NCBI RefSeq assembly: GCF_032854445.1
Contig: NC_088295.1
Location: 69,163,058 to 69,223,057 of the forward strand
Direction: 5' to 3'
Origin: Liolophura sinensis
Lineage: Eukaryota; Mollusca; Polyplacophora; Chitonida; Chitonidae
Length of the DNA stretch: 60,000 nucleotides
Part shown: positions 45,065 to 57,600 of the stretch, piece after piece
Layout of the letters: every line of letters begins with the position of its first letter
Position numbering within the stretch: position 1 is the stretch's first letter
Made by a program: the position numbers and the translations under genes
The notes under the pieces: model-generated
The model's input: only the letters and a program-made list of their open reading frames with translations
Databases searched by the model: none
Told to the model about the DNA's origin: nothing

Positions 45065-48000
45065 ACTACTGGTTGCAAGAATTTTATTGGGATACTTTCA
45101 ACTCCTTGCAAAATATGTGCAAAGTAATGGGTACATGTTGATTCTCGTTCACTCCTGAAATTGTTAAACCTAATAAAATTACAATTGATTCTTAGAAAGT
45201 TTAAAAATAAAGGTCACTTAGTACAACTGATAACTGACCTTTTCACTGTACACCAAAGTTAAATTAATTGCAAGCTATAACAACCCTGTTTTGGAATGAA
45301 TTCCTTCAGGTTCCAAATAAAATGTCAAGCCAATCCAGAAAACAAAATCTTTTTGCCAAACAGAAAGCATTGACACAACTATCTTCCTGGACAAAACTGC
45401 AGCTTTATCAAGGTAAGCATTAATTGGAGCCCACACATTTCTTGTTGTCATAGCATCATGGGGGATACAGAACACATTAATACAGCACATATGTGCTCCT
45501 TTGATATTTTAACACAATTGGCACACACAACTCCTCAATAAGTTTAATACCTGAGCCATTATATAATTCAATCATGATCTAACATCTTAAAACATGTTAA
45601 AAGCAGTGATGTGTACTTTGCTGGATCCAATACCCCATCGCCAACGATTACATAGGACACAAGCTGTAAAGACTGGTGGCAATATTTAAGACAATATTCC
45701 TGTAGCAATTACTCTTGTGAGGAGCCAGATTCAGGACTCAGTGTAAAAATCAAGTTAAGAGATTAGCTGAATAAAAAATATCATACAAATAATAAATAAT
45801 TTGGACTCAGCAGGCACTGTGATTACGACTGAGTAGATGACAGCTGAATGACAATTTAATAGAATTCTTTTCACAAATAGTAAGGCAATCAGAATGGCCT
45901 ATCACACAACATTTACATTACTCCAAGAGGAAAATTTGAAACAATACAAGGTCAGGTAAGCGTTTCCATTCAAATATTGTGAAATGAAAGAAAACCTTGC
46001 TGATCTTATCTTAGCATTCAGAATACATAAATATGTCAGAAGCTTTACCATCATTGTTCATTTATACTAAAATTTGGGACAATAATTTGAATTGTTCTTA
46101 AGAGGATCTCGAAAATAGAAAGCACATCTTTCTTTATAGTTAACTCAAAAACAATTCAGAAGTGCACATCAAACCATCGGTATCTATTTTGTGCAACAGA
46201 CTGGTTGTCATAACTAAAGAATTAAATCCCAAACATTTAACACTGGGTAAAAAAAAAAAAAAAAAAAAAAAGAAATACAGATGACATACATTTATTCTTT
46301 TATTTATTTCAGCTTGAACACAAGACAATTTTGGGAGTTCATCAAGGAAAGAAGTGAAACTCAAATAGCAGCACATTTTGATATGTTGGGAGGACACTGC
46401 CCTATCGACACAAATGTCCATATACACAGATTCTTAAGACCGATGCTGTTTTTAAGTATTTATCCAACTTCAATTATAGGCATAGCAAATCCAAAACCGC
46501 CACTTCTTTTTCTTCTCCATGCACTCCCAGGTTATAAAACTAGACAAATCTTTGTAAGGCCAAAGAGAGATCAAATTCCCTTTGGCCTTACAGTCTAAAA
46601 GTTTTGGACAAGACGGTATGCACAGTGCCATACATATACAACAAGTTTGTGTTTATTCTTCACAAACAGACACATACTGACAATATGTTACTGTATATTT
46701 TTTTCGCGTGTTATCACAGAGTATGTGGTTACACTGAAAACATTGTAATGTTATAAACTTGATAAATGGTACGCTATACACTAAACATGTGTTCCTTTAG
46801 TCAAGGAAGCACATAGCACCACTATCAACAGTAATATGGAGGGCTTTTTACACCAAATGAGCTTTTCCATAAAGAAACTAGTCCAAGTTAATGCAAGTAA
46901 CAAATACCAACCCTGACAGAGTCCATGAAGTATTTCTAAGCCGCTGATTTACAAAATAACTTGCATGGTATCCTCTATGACACATACTGACATTGTTTAC
47001 ACGTATCATACTGTATTACAACATGATGTGTACGACTAACAGTCGACTTTGTTGCCACTGTTTCTATCATAACACATTTGACAGATGGAAAACAGAGTTA
47101 AGTTAACATTAACCAGAGCTACAACTGGCAACTACAGTTTACAGAGTGCCCCTGAATGTCTTCCTTGTGTATAGATGTGAGAATACATTGGCGTAAATAA
47201 AACTGTATTTTTCTTAAAGTTTCTTTCAGTATTACAAGACACAGCTACCTAGCTAACTGACCTATGCTCATTAAAATATGTACCACGAAACTGCTTTCTG
47301 ACCAGTGCTTAAATTAAAATAAGCAAACACTTTAAAAGACCAGGTTCCTTACTGAAGATATATGTGAATACTGTTATCAGACAATTCACATTTTTTCACA
47401 CGAGACCCTATAGATAAGTCCCTGATGTATTCACAGTATCTGTACACCCTCAATACATATCTTACACGACTAAATATATGACAAAGACGCTCGGATTCCT
47501 TGAATATACATCTATATCGGCTCGACCTGAGCGTAAAGAAAGCCTAAATACCAGAACACAACTCAACATTTTTTTCACAAGCCTTGTCATTTTGATATGC
47601 ACCTTGGGCACGAAGGGATTAGTACAATGATGTATGGAAGAAAGGAAAGTCTGAATACCGAGCAGTTACAAGATATGTACAGATATACACAAACAGTACG
47701 TGAGAAAATCTAACTTAAGAGCTTAACAACTGTACAAATCTAACAATTAACTTTGTTACATTCAAGTGGCTGCCCATAGAGCAACCATGCAACTGGAATT
47801 TCTAGGGTAATCGGGTTGGGCACTGTTGAAGACTTAAATACTGGGTCTAGGAAGGGATGGGACCAGGGTTTCAATATTGCATACTACTGCATGAATGCAC
47901 ATAACACTGTTCTTGTGTTACTTGAAAATTTACAATAAAGTACAAAATAAATTGTACAATACATAAGACAACAAAAGGCCCTTGATGCACATGTACTGGA

Positions 48001-48550
48001 GGTTATTTTTGTCCCTGCTGACATCAGATTTATTAAACCTGCTGCATCACAGCCACTGTGCAAGTAACTTCATGTATTTAGGTTGACATACATGAGCCAG
48101 CATACCAGCAGGATGTTATCAGTCTGTAACAGTAGTCACACGCAGAGTTACTTCCCTCTTCAGCACCATAATTCACCTCAACACCACTGAAATTCTGATA
48201 CTACACTCCGAACTTGCATGAAAAACTTACGTTACAACCGAGTTATATTAGCCTGGAATTCCCCAGCAGACATTTAGTCATGCCCTTGGTTAGTCTGGTG
48301 AAATTTCTCTTCAGTCCTGCTTACACAGCTAACAGTCAGCTCATTCACAATGGCCTGTAGCTTCAACCTATCACTCCATATGCAGGCAGCTGCTACAAGT
48401 CTGCCTTATCACATAGTTGCATCCACACATTAAAGTAATATCAGATTTCATTAACAGTTTGCCCAAATGATAAAGTCTGATGCGGTGAAGAAATTTGTTA
48501 CTAATCATCACATATAAATACAGGCATAGTCACAGCTAGATGTGCCCGTC
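45065..48550 (-). other. PPP6R3: Probable 3'UTR of the PPP6R3-like gene
   Basis: No coding frame recognised on either strand. It includes an A-run at 46250-46272. Assigned by position between the stop codon and the candidate poly(A) signal. Confidence 0.4.
45083..45088 (-). terminator. PPP6R3: Candidate poly(A) signal of the PPP6R3-like gene
   Basis: tttatt on the + strand (aataaa in the - sense), followed in transcript direction by a G/T-rich stretch (agtagttggttggttctg). It would give a 3'UTR of about 3.5 kb. Confidence 0.45.
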
Positions 48551-48641
48551 TCATACTGGCCCATTCTGCAGTTGGATAGTTGTTGTTGATGTCATTGTAG
48601 TTGCTTTGTCATATTGCTCCATGGCATCTTTGGCTTGAGCC
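48551..48641 (-). CDS. PPP6R3: PPP6R3-like last coding exon
   Basis: Encodes AQAKDAMEQYDKATTMTSTT, then TIQLQNGPV and tga. Human PPP6R3 ends SVNGPV, which supports this as the true C-terminus. Confidence 0.9.
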
Positions 48642-51600
48642 CTGCAATCAGAAACATGTCGTCATAGAATCACAAACTTTCCTCACTTCATTACTGACAC
48701 ACCAAACAAAACATGACAAAAATTTCACACATGAAACTAAGAAATAACTTACACAAATATACAGATAGGCAGTCTGTATATTACTGTACAGTATAGCTTC
48801 CATTTAAAATGCCGCTTTGGGGACAGGTTTGTGAGCTTGTTACAGGCTAACTCGCGCTATAATAAAATGACCTTGGGATCCAGTATACAGTCTATCTTAC
48901 AGGACACGATTTTGACACTGAACATACTGAACAAAGTATTGTCAATGCAAAATGTGTTTGTCAAATACATTTTTATTTAGTTAGTTAATTACTATAAATG
49001 CACAAGATTTTCTGCTAATTAAGAATTCAACTAGTATTCTACTGTACACAAGTTTTTATGTACGGAACACAAGCATTTCAGCACTGCTCTACTAGTCATA
49101 TCCTGCGAAGCTAGCCTTTTGTATGGCGTGATACGTCTGATCTGCAGAACTCGGTGTATGTTAACCATTTCCACAAGCTGAATTCCAGTAACATAGTTTC
49201 ATCCACTTTATTTTAAATAAAAATAGCTGAAACACATTTGGTATCCAATTCGCCCACATCTGCTTGTATCAGAAGTAACTCAATGAGCTATAAAATGCCT
49301 CAGATTCAAAATGGAGGACTGCAGAGCAACTGAACAAAAAAAAAAAAACAATGTTCACCATTTTAATGTACATCATGCTAAATCAATGTATTAAGTGAAG
49401 GAAAGAGGAAAAAATTAAGAAGCCATTCTGAAACGTTTGAGTGAGTTCATCTCAACTCTCATATGTCAGCATGCTGGTCACCGCTGGTAAGCCAAGTCTC
49501 ACTCCCTGTAGTTTCACACTTTGCCTTATACGTTAGCCATTCAATAAACTGATTAAAGTTATCAGCATTTACTGAAAGTGTACAAATATTAATCCCTTTA
49601 TGAGGTATGCCTGTCACAAGGAGCGAAATGCGTTCTGCATTGCTGACGAAGCTACACACGCAGAAGTAATGCCACAACAACAATGCCACACGTGCGTTTG
49701 GAATGAAACTCGCTCAAAAGGAAATGTAACCAGTTACAATCTCTTCCATTATTCATAGAAAAATCCATTTCTTTTTACTAGAGCCTAAAATATCAAATAA
49801 CACATGGGTCACACACCACCAGTGGGAAGTGAAGCAAATGATGATGTGTTATTTATGTATATTCCTTTGTGAAAAACCTTTACTCATTTGCAGTTTTACC
49901 TTTTCTCACATGAAGGTACACCACAGATTTTTGGGGGACTAGAATTTGATTGCGTTATATCTGATTTCGTGCTGTATCGAGGCGTCTTATAGTGAGGCTA
50001 CACTGTACATGCAACTTGATCATTTAGCAGGTAAAACCATGGAACAATATAATCTGATTCTTAAATCTTTCCTAACACAAAGTGCATGCACTTCAATATG
50101 CAATTTATGCATCTTAATCATTTCATTTCAGACAAAAAAATTTAAAGTGTGGCTTGATTAGCTTAGCTGCTTTATGACCAGTCCTAGACTGCTAGTCAAC
50201 CATTTTTTGACAACTTTCAAAAAACTTTGTGTCAGATTTGTTTTTACTTTCTTTATGCAGATGTTGTCCAGGTTACAGTACCAGAGGTGACAAGGTTTGA
50301 GGAGAGTTATTAAAAAACTGCTTTCAGAATTTTTGTGAAAAAGGCTTGAAAGAATAATGCTATGTGCTACAACACGCACCAAGCCCCACAACTGAAAAAT
50401 TATGGCAAATCATTGCATCACGCTGCACAGTTGCTGTTGGAATACAAAACCACTTGAGCAAAAAGCATTTCTGCTTCAAATGTGCCTAGTTTAAGAAAAA
50501 TTCCTCTTTAAGAGCTACAATTAAGCAGTCGTCTTGACTGAGCAAATGAATGCGCCTACCTTAACTGTTCCATGGCAGTCCCAGATTCCAACTGGCCTTC
50601 CTTCTCCCGGCTGGAGTTTTCACTAGGCTCGGCTTTATTATCATCCAGAGCAGGTTGGGAGCTTGTAGCTTTGGATTTCATTAAACCTGAGGCTGCAAGG
50701 AAGCTACAAAAGAGTAAACATAAAGAATTCAGATATACAGTCCAAAGCACTTTAATGAGATTCTCGAACAAACAAAGCAATATCAATATTACATGTTGTA
50801 CCATCTGTAGATCTATTTAAGACAAGAAAATCATTTGAAAATTTGCAAAAATACACAAAAATTGGCAATGACACTTATGCAAGACGTTGTCAATTGTCAT
50901 GAATGGCAGTAATTACAAAGAGTAATCTCAAACTGCTGCCCTGTCTTAATGAGTATATGATAAGTGAGTGTCCTCAACAGTAGACATGGTTTTGATTATT
51001 AACTGCACTTGCCAAGAAAACTACATCTACCCATTTGAATATCTGAAATGCTAGAAAAATTCAATATATCGTCTATAAATTAGCATTCCAAAAAACCATC
51101 TTAAATTACAACAAAGAATCTCTACATTCAAGATTAAGCACAGAAGTGAAAAATTTACAATAGGATAAACATGATCATTTTAATATCTGCAGTGACATAT
51201 GGGAGTGTGGTTCTAACACCTTCCAAAGCGAACAACTATTTTACTCTCGCCAACTATCCTTTTTAATGATAATATAAACCACAGTTTCCACTAGCTATAA
51301 TTAAGCAAGAAGCCTGAATGGTGAACATCTAAAAATTGTTAAATCCCAAGGTAAACATCCCACATATAATGAATGGTAAAGGTGAGATTGCTAACGCCAA
51401 TTTGCTTGATTTGCTTTGATTCCTCCAGGGAATGACAAAAATTACTTTCAAAAGTGAAAATAAAATATCTCATAAAAAAATGCTTCCAAATTTTAAGATA
51501 CACAGAAAACCTCAAAAATTTTTTAATGTGGAATAATGCAAATGAAATTCTCCTTAAGTACCCTAAATGACCATAAATTTCGTCCATAACTAACTTGCCA

Positions 51601-54600
51601 ATATTTCCTAATTCTGAGAGTTCTACTGATTTTAGAAAGGTGTTTTGATGTTTGCTTGGGACATGGGATGATATTCTACAGGAAAATTGTAAGTTTCAGC
51701 AGCAAAAATAGTATATTGTGATATTTATTTGCCTCTAAAATACACTTTTGTGGGTGAAATTTTAGGTCATTTAAGGTAATAGTAAGCATTGTAAAAGTGC
51801 AAATTTGCAACACTTTTCTGGACCCTCAATAAGTAAATGGCTGATATTTACTTAAGGGAGGATAAAAGATAGACGTCCAAAAAAAACTGAATGACAGAAC
51901 AACAGGATTAAAAACCCATTTAGTCACAGCTAAAAACAAGAGTTCAGGTGAACACAACATATGCCCCAACAAATGCATTTGCTTGAAATGTATAAAAGAA
52001 TACCAGCAGCCTTGTGTTGAGTATAACCTCTGAGGGCAATCTTCACAGGTGTTATGATAGGTATGTGGTTACCAAGACAATCGCGCAGGTGGACAAATGT
52101 GGCCAATGTGTGGAACACAAGTGGAGTTGTTGCCCGGACACGAAATCATTTCTATTTAGATAGTATATGTATATATATATATATGTATATATGTTGTGTA
52201 TGTGTACATATATATATATATATAGATATATATATATGTGGAAAACAGCCATCCGATTTCCATGACAACCGCGAAAATGGACAAGTGTAAGTTGAAACAC
52301 ACGGTCCTTTGTATATCTATGTATCCACCAAAAGTTAAACCTCTACGTCGAAAACAATTGGAGTTGTAGGCTGGACATGAAATCATATATATTTATATAG
52401 TATATATCAGGAAAATTTCTATATGGTTACCATGACAACCGCAAAAATGGGGAGATGTTAGTCGGGATACATTAAACTCTACACAAAAAAAACGTTGGGA
52501 GTTGTGGCCTGGTCACAAAATCATATATATCCATACAGTATATAGAGGAAAACTGGTGATCTGGTAACCATGACAACCATGGAAATGGACAAATGTGAGT
52601 AGCAACACATTGTCATCTGTGTATGTATGTATCCACCAAAAACTAAACGTCTATACAGAAAACAGTTGGAGTTATAGAACGGACACAAAATCTCAGCTAT
52701 TTATCTATTATATATAAGGCAAATGGCAATTTGATAACCATGACAACACGCAAATGAACAAATGTGAGTCGCGACACATCATAATCTGTTTATGTATGTA
52801 TCCACCAAAAATGATAACTCTACACGGAAAACAGTTGGAGTTATAGCCCAGACACGAAATCATATCTATGTAGTATATATGATGAAACTGGCATCTGGTA
52901 ACCATGACAACCACGACAAATGGACAAATGTGAGTTGTGACACATCGTCATCTGTGTATCTATGTATCCACCAAAAATAAAAAAACTGTTGAAAACTGTT
53001 GGAGTTCTAGCCCAACAGCCGAATACGGACAGATGGAAGGACAAAATCGCTATAACATGATCACTCCGCCTATTGGCAAGGGCGTATAATGAGAAATAAA
53101 ATTCAGGTACATGTACTATTTCAAGAAGTCTGGTTACATCCTTACACTTTTTCTAAAATTTGGTGCAGTTATTGCACAGAAACCATGGTTTGACAGATAC
53201 AAATTAATAAATCTGTTTCAGTACCGAATAACAATTAAAAAAAAAAAGTTAAAGCTGTTATCCAACAGCGTTACCGGGGTCTACACAACTAGACTTCTAC
53301 CACAACTGGTAGCCTGATGTCTATTAAGTTCATGATAGTAGTGAAAACACACAAAAAATTTAAAGGAATGTACTGGATTTGAATCCTATACTGCAAAGCA
53401 TAAATTACAATTGGCCAAGTACTGAAGACTAGCACAGAGATTAGGTGGCTTTGATCTTCCGCTGATACCCATGGACAAAAGACAGAAAGAATATATGGTT
53501 GCAGGGCTGACCCCAGTTCCCACGGTAAATGGCAGTTAATGATTTCAAGCAGTCTAGCATGAAGCTCCCATGTTATTTACAGACGCGATTTTGTCAAATT
53601 TTTGGTGGCTTTTTAGTCATATTATGAAAACAACAAAAAGTACAACAATAATTCTTAAAGATCTATAAACGTGATGTTAAGGGGTACCAGACAGTTTGAT
53701 TGTTTTATGATTTTAAGCCGTTTTAAAAATTGACCCACTTTTGAACCATGTTCATTGTTCAGCTTTAGCCTTAGTTGCATGCTAAAACTAAAAGCTTTTT
53801 ACAACCTAGGTAGGGCGATCCACCTAAAAACTGTAAGCGAAAAGTTCATCACAATAGGTTTAGCCGTTTTGGAGAACAAGATTTTTTTAGCTTATCAATA
53901 AAATTCAAAATGGCCACTAAATCATGTGACTGGTAAAACAGCATGAAACATCAAAAGTTGCTTCATGCGTTCCTCATTAAGACTTCAAAGTTTGGTTTTT
54001 CTACCTTTAATAGTTTTTGAGATATTGCAATTTTACAAGCTGACTAAGAATTATAATAATAATCCGAACGATTTCAAGAGGTGTCTCGCTCGGAATTAGC
54101 ACGGACCCCTAATAAAATAAAAAAAAATATGTACAAATTCCACACAAGTAGCTTTAAACAGACAACGCCTTCAAAAGTCAAAACCAGCTTTCTGTTTCAT
54201 TTGTCCACTTAAACTGTTACAGGTCACTGCCCAGCTTTGTTGGGTTCTCGGTGCTGGGATATAGTACTGAATTCCCATAGACATGGTGTAAAGGTACAAA
54301 ATGTCATAATAATAAAGGAAAAATAGAACACGTGAATTTAAAAAAAAAAAAACTTTTAATATTTTAACAGTCTTGTGGAAAAGTATACTTCTGACGTATG
54401 TTTATGTGTGGATTTTTACAACAACAACAATAAAATAAACTAAAAATGACATTAACCTGGGCTCTCAGACTTTCACAAATACTGTAATTCTTCAATTTCA
54501 GGCATATTCTGAAGGTATTATTGTGTTGACTGATAATATTATACTTTTTGTGAAGCTCTGAAATGGACCAATCCACAATGTAGTTTTGTCTCTAATATCA

Positions 54601-57600
54601 AACAGAAAATGTGCATAAATTTCACTGAAAGTTTGCTCTTTCATATATGCGTAAAGGTTAAGGATTATGGCATGCAAAACAGGTAGAACATATGAATGAA
54701 TATGTTACATGTACATCTTTTCCAGGTTTAGTAGATGAACAAAACAGAAAAAGAACAGGCCCACAGAACATTTCAATACAACATATATAATATGACAACA
54801 GGTTGCAACGGTACTTCTAACTCACGCAAAATTAGAGTTTAAGTCGTCATCATCATCGTTGTCGCTATATGAAGACTGCGCCAACCTAAAGAAAGGAGCG
54901 CAAGCATTGAATTACTAGGATGCTAGTTCATTAACTCATGCTGAAAAAAGAAGGGAAAACCCATGCTGGAAAAAAAAATCATGGTTTAGTTTTGAATTAT
55001 TGTTGAATAAGACATATTCACATAAAACAGAAGATTACACATCCAACATCCAAAGGAAAATCACCATCAATTCTAGTAGCTACAAATAACAAGTGCATCA
55101 GAAAGCAAAAAAGAAGAAAGCCTGGTGCAGCAAGGATAGAAAGAAAGGATGCAAACATTATTTTTCCACTGCAGAGGGGGTTTTGTTGCCTATGTATGTG
55201 GATGCTCGGAGTACAAAATATACTTCTCCATAACATCATCGCAGTGCTGACAATCTCCATAAATCGGATCTAGTAGTTGCTCCCTATCATGACTTGGTAC
55301 TTACCCGAGCTAAAGTAACATGTTTTTCCAGCATATCTGATAATCCACTTTGAAGAGTTGTCAATAATCACCAATCGGAAGTGACATTTCAGACCACAAA
55401 TGCATGAAGAGCTGGCATCCCAAAATCTGAATTCTATCAGACATATAGCTAGCAGGCTAGAAATATGTGTTATATACCATGTATAGGAAGCACAAACAAG
55501 ACCTGATTACACCGAGAAAAAAATGATTCCAGGCAACTGTGGTAAGTATTCAATCATAAAATGTACCTAATCCAAACTGATGATTATCATAAGGATGTTA
55601 AACTTAAAAGTGATGATAATTTAGACAGCTTTCCTTCTAAAAGTAAACAAAAAAAGACATTAAAGCTACATGTGCTATGAGAGGTACACCAGACTGCATA
55701 GGGGGTCCTTTAGACTAGGTTTCAGAGCCAAGGATTGCAGGGTATTTTCTTACATAGGTGATTAGGGGTGAGAAACAAGCAGATATGACAAATTGAAACA
55801 TGTCCAACTAGCAACAGCCTTATTTAGTAGGATTAAGGAAGATAGTAAGTGGTACATCTTGGGCTCAGGTATAACCCAGCTGAACATACCCAGATTCATT
55901 AGTGGACGTGACTTGGGTATCCCCAGGCACTGCACTGCCTTCCACCACTGGCACCTCCTCAGCAAGTTTGGGGTTAGAGGAATCCCCAGATCCACTAGGT
56001 GGTACTGTAGGCTCTACTGTCGTGGAATCGGGACTCATAGCTCTGTACAGGTGAGTCAAACATGTAAAGCTGAGGCCTTAGTGACAGAGTGCAACATAAT
56101 CAGTCACTCATGAAGAAATTTAAAAATAATACTCTTTCAAGACACTGCTACAATAATCCAATAAAATCAGGTAAAGCACAAATTCAGTCAAATTAAAACA
56201 AGCCATGTATTTTAGAACAGCGGCCACGGAATAGTGAACATTATAAGGTTTATGCATTGCATGGATAAAAGCTGTAGCCATGCGGAAACATGCTAATAGC
56301 ACAACACAACAGATCAAACCATGTCATTCACTTACTTCTGACCAAGTCCATCTTCGGTAGCAGAGCTGCGTTTAGTTTTGCTGTCACCCTCTGAGGCTTC
56401 GGATACCTCATTAGCTAAATCAGCAGGAGCACTTGCAGCTACTGCAAAGAAATAAATGTGCAGAACTGAGTTCTCACCAATCCGTTGGTCAACAACATGA
56501 AATATGTATATAGCACAGGACATCAAAGATTAACAAGGGAGAGATGAACTTACACCAATAATGTACTACCCATATATTATATTCATACCTGTTCAACAGT
56601 ACATAGGTAATACCACAATTAGCTTGTACAGGTATCCTTACAATTATTTACACCACCACCATGTCTTATATGCATCACGACTCAATGAGAATATCATAAC
56701 TATTCTACAACTTACAATAGGCACTTGATCTGGAATTGTTTTCTGTAGTATCCATAGCAACGGGTGAACTACTTCTTGGACCAGGGTCAGTGCTGTAATC
56801 AACAAAAAATGTTAGTTTTTCATCCTCAAGTGAACAAACTCACTAATCAAATAATTTTGATCCATGAATTATATCCTGCATATAATAGGAGACAGTAAAG
56901 ACGTGAACAAAAGAATGTTTAAAAGAAATGTTTTACAAATGTATGTCACATGAAATAGCAGAATAAGAAATAAGTTGCTTGTAACAATTTGACAAGACTA
57001 CATTGTCATACAATAATTTATTTGTATCTTTAAAGTCCCAAGTCACATCAAGAAGTCACTTATGAGAGAACTCAGAAATCTGACTTCTGCAGGACAAATC
57101 ATGAACAACAAAAAAAACATGTTATTTAATTGGCATAAAATTTTCCAAACGTCACATTCATTAAAGACCAGAGCAACTCATAACTCCTGGCGACACTCAA
57201 CTCTGCCCACCGACACCAGCTCAAGAAAGTACATGTTCCATGCATAATAAGTTTTATCGCTTGACACAAGGGGCTGAATGCAGGTCTCCCTATACTGATA
57301 CTGATATATACACTTCCCCTATACTGTGTTGTATTAGGAAGAAAGATGCATATGTTTACCTGGGGGCAAATTTACTAAAATCTGCCCAGTTGTCTGCAGC
57401 CTGGGTGTTTTCTGACACTGCACTGGTATTGGCTGTAGTGTTTCGGGATGCTGAGCTTTCCCATGGATTTCCCATGTCCATGGCAACCGGAGGGATTTCG
57501 ATGGAAGAGTCAAACTTTGCCCATCCAACTGTGAACAGACACCTTTCGTAAATATCACTTCAGAAAATATACTTAAGCCCAGAGATCAGTTTCACACATT

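Larger units (their letters stand above)
50704..54825 (-). other. PPP6R3: PPP6R3-like intron with repeats
   Basis: A 4.1-kb intron. It contains the 165-bp tandem array (52030-53090) and a probable interspersed element (53685-54113). The remainder is AT-rich and featureless to me. Confidence 0.7.

Noticed and set aside
52052-52914. Several overlapping small proteins on both strands
   Set aside because: They are translations of the 165-bp array and its TA runs.
55793-56113. A + strand protein of 106 residues
   Set aside because: It is antisense to the PPP6R3-like exon 55890-56042, whose frame, splice sites and phase are supported.
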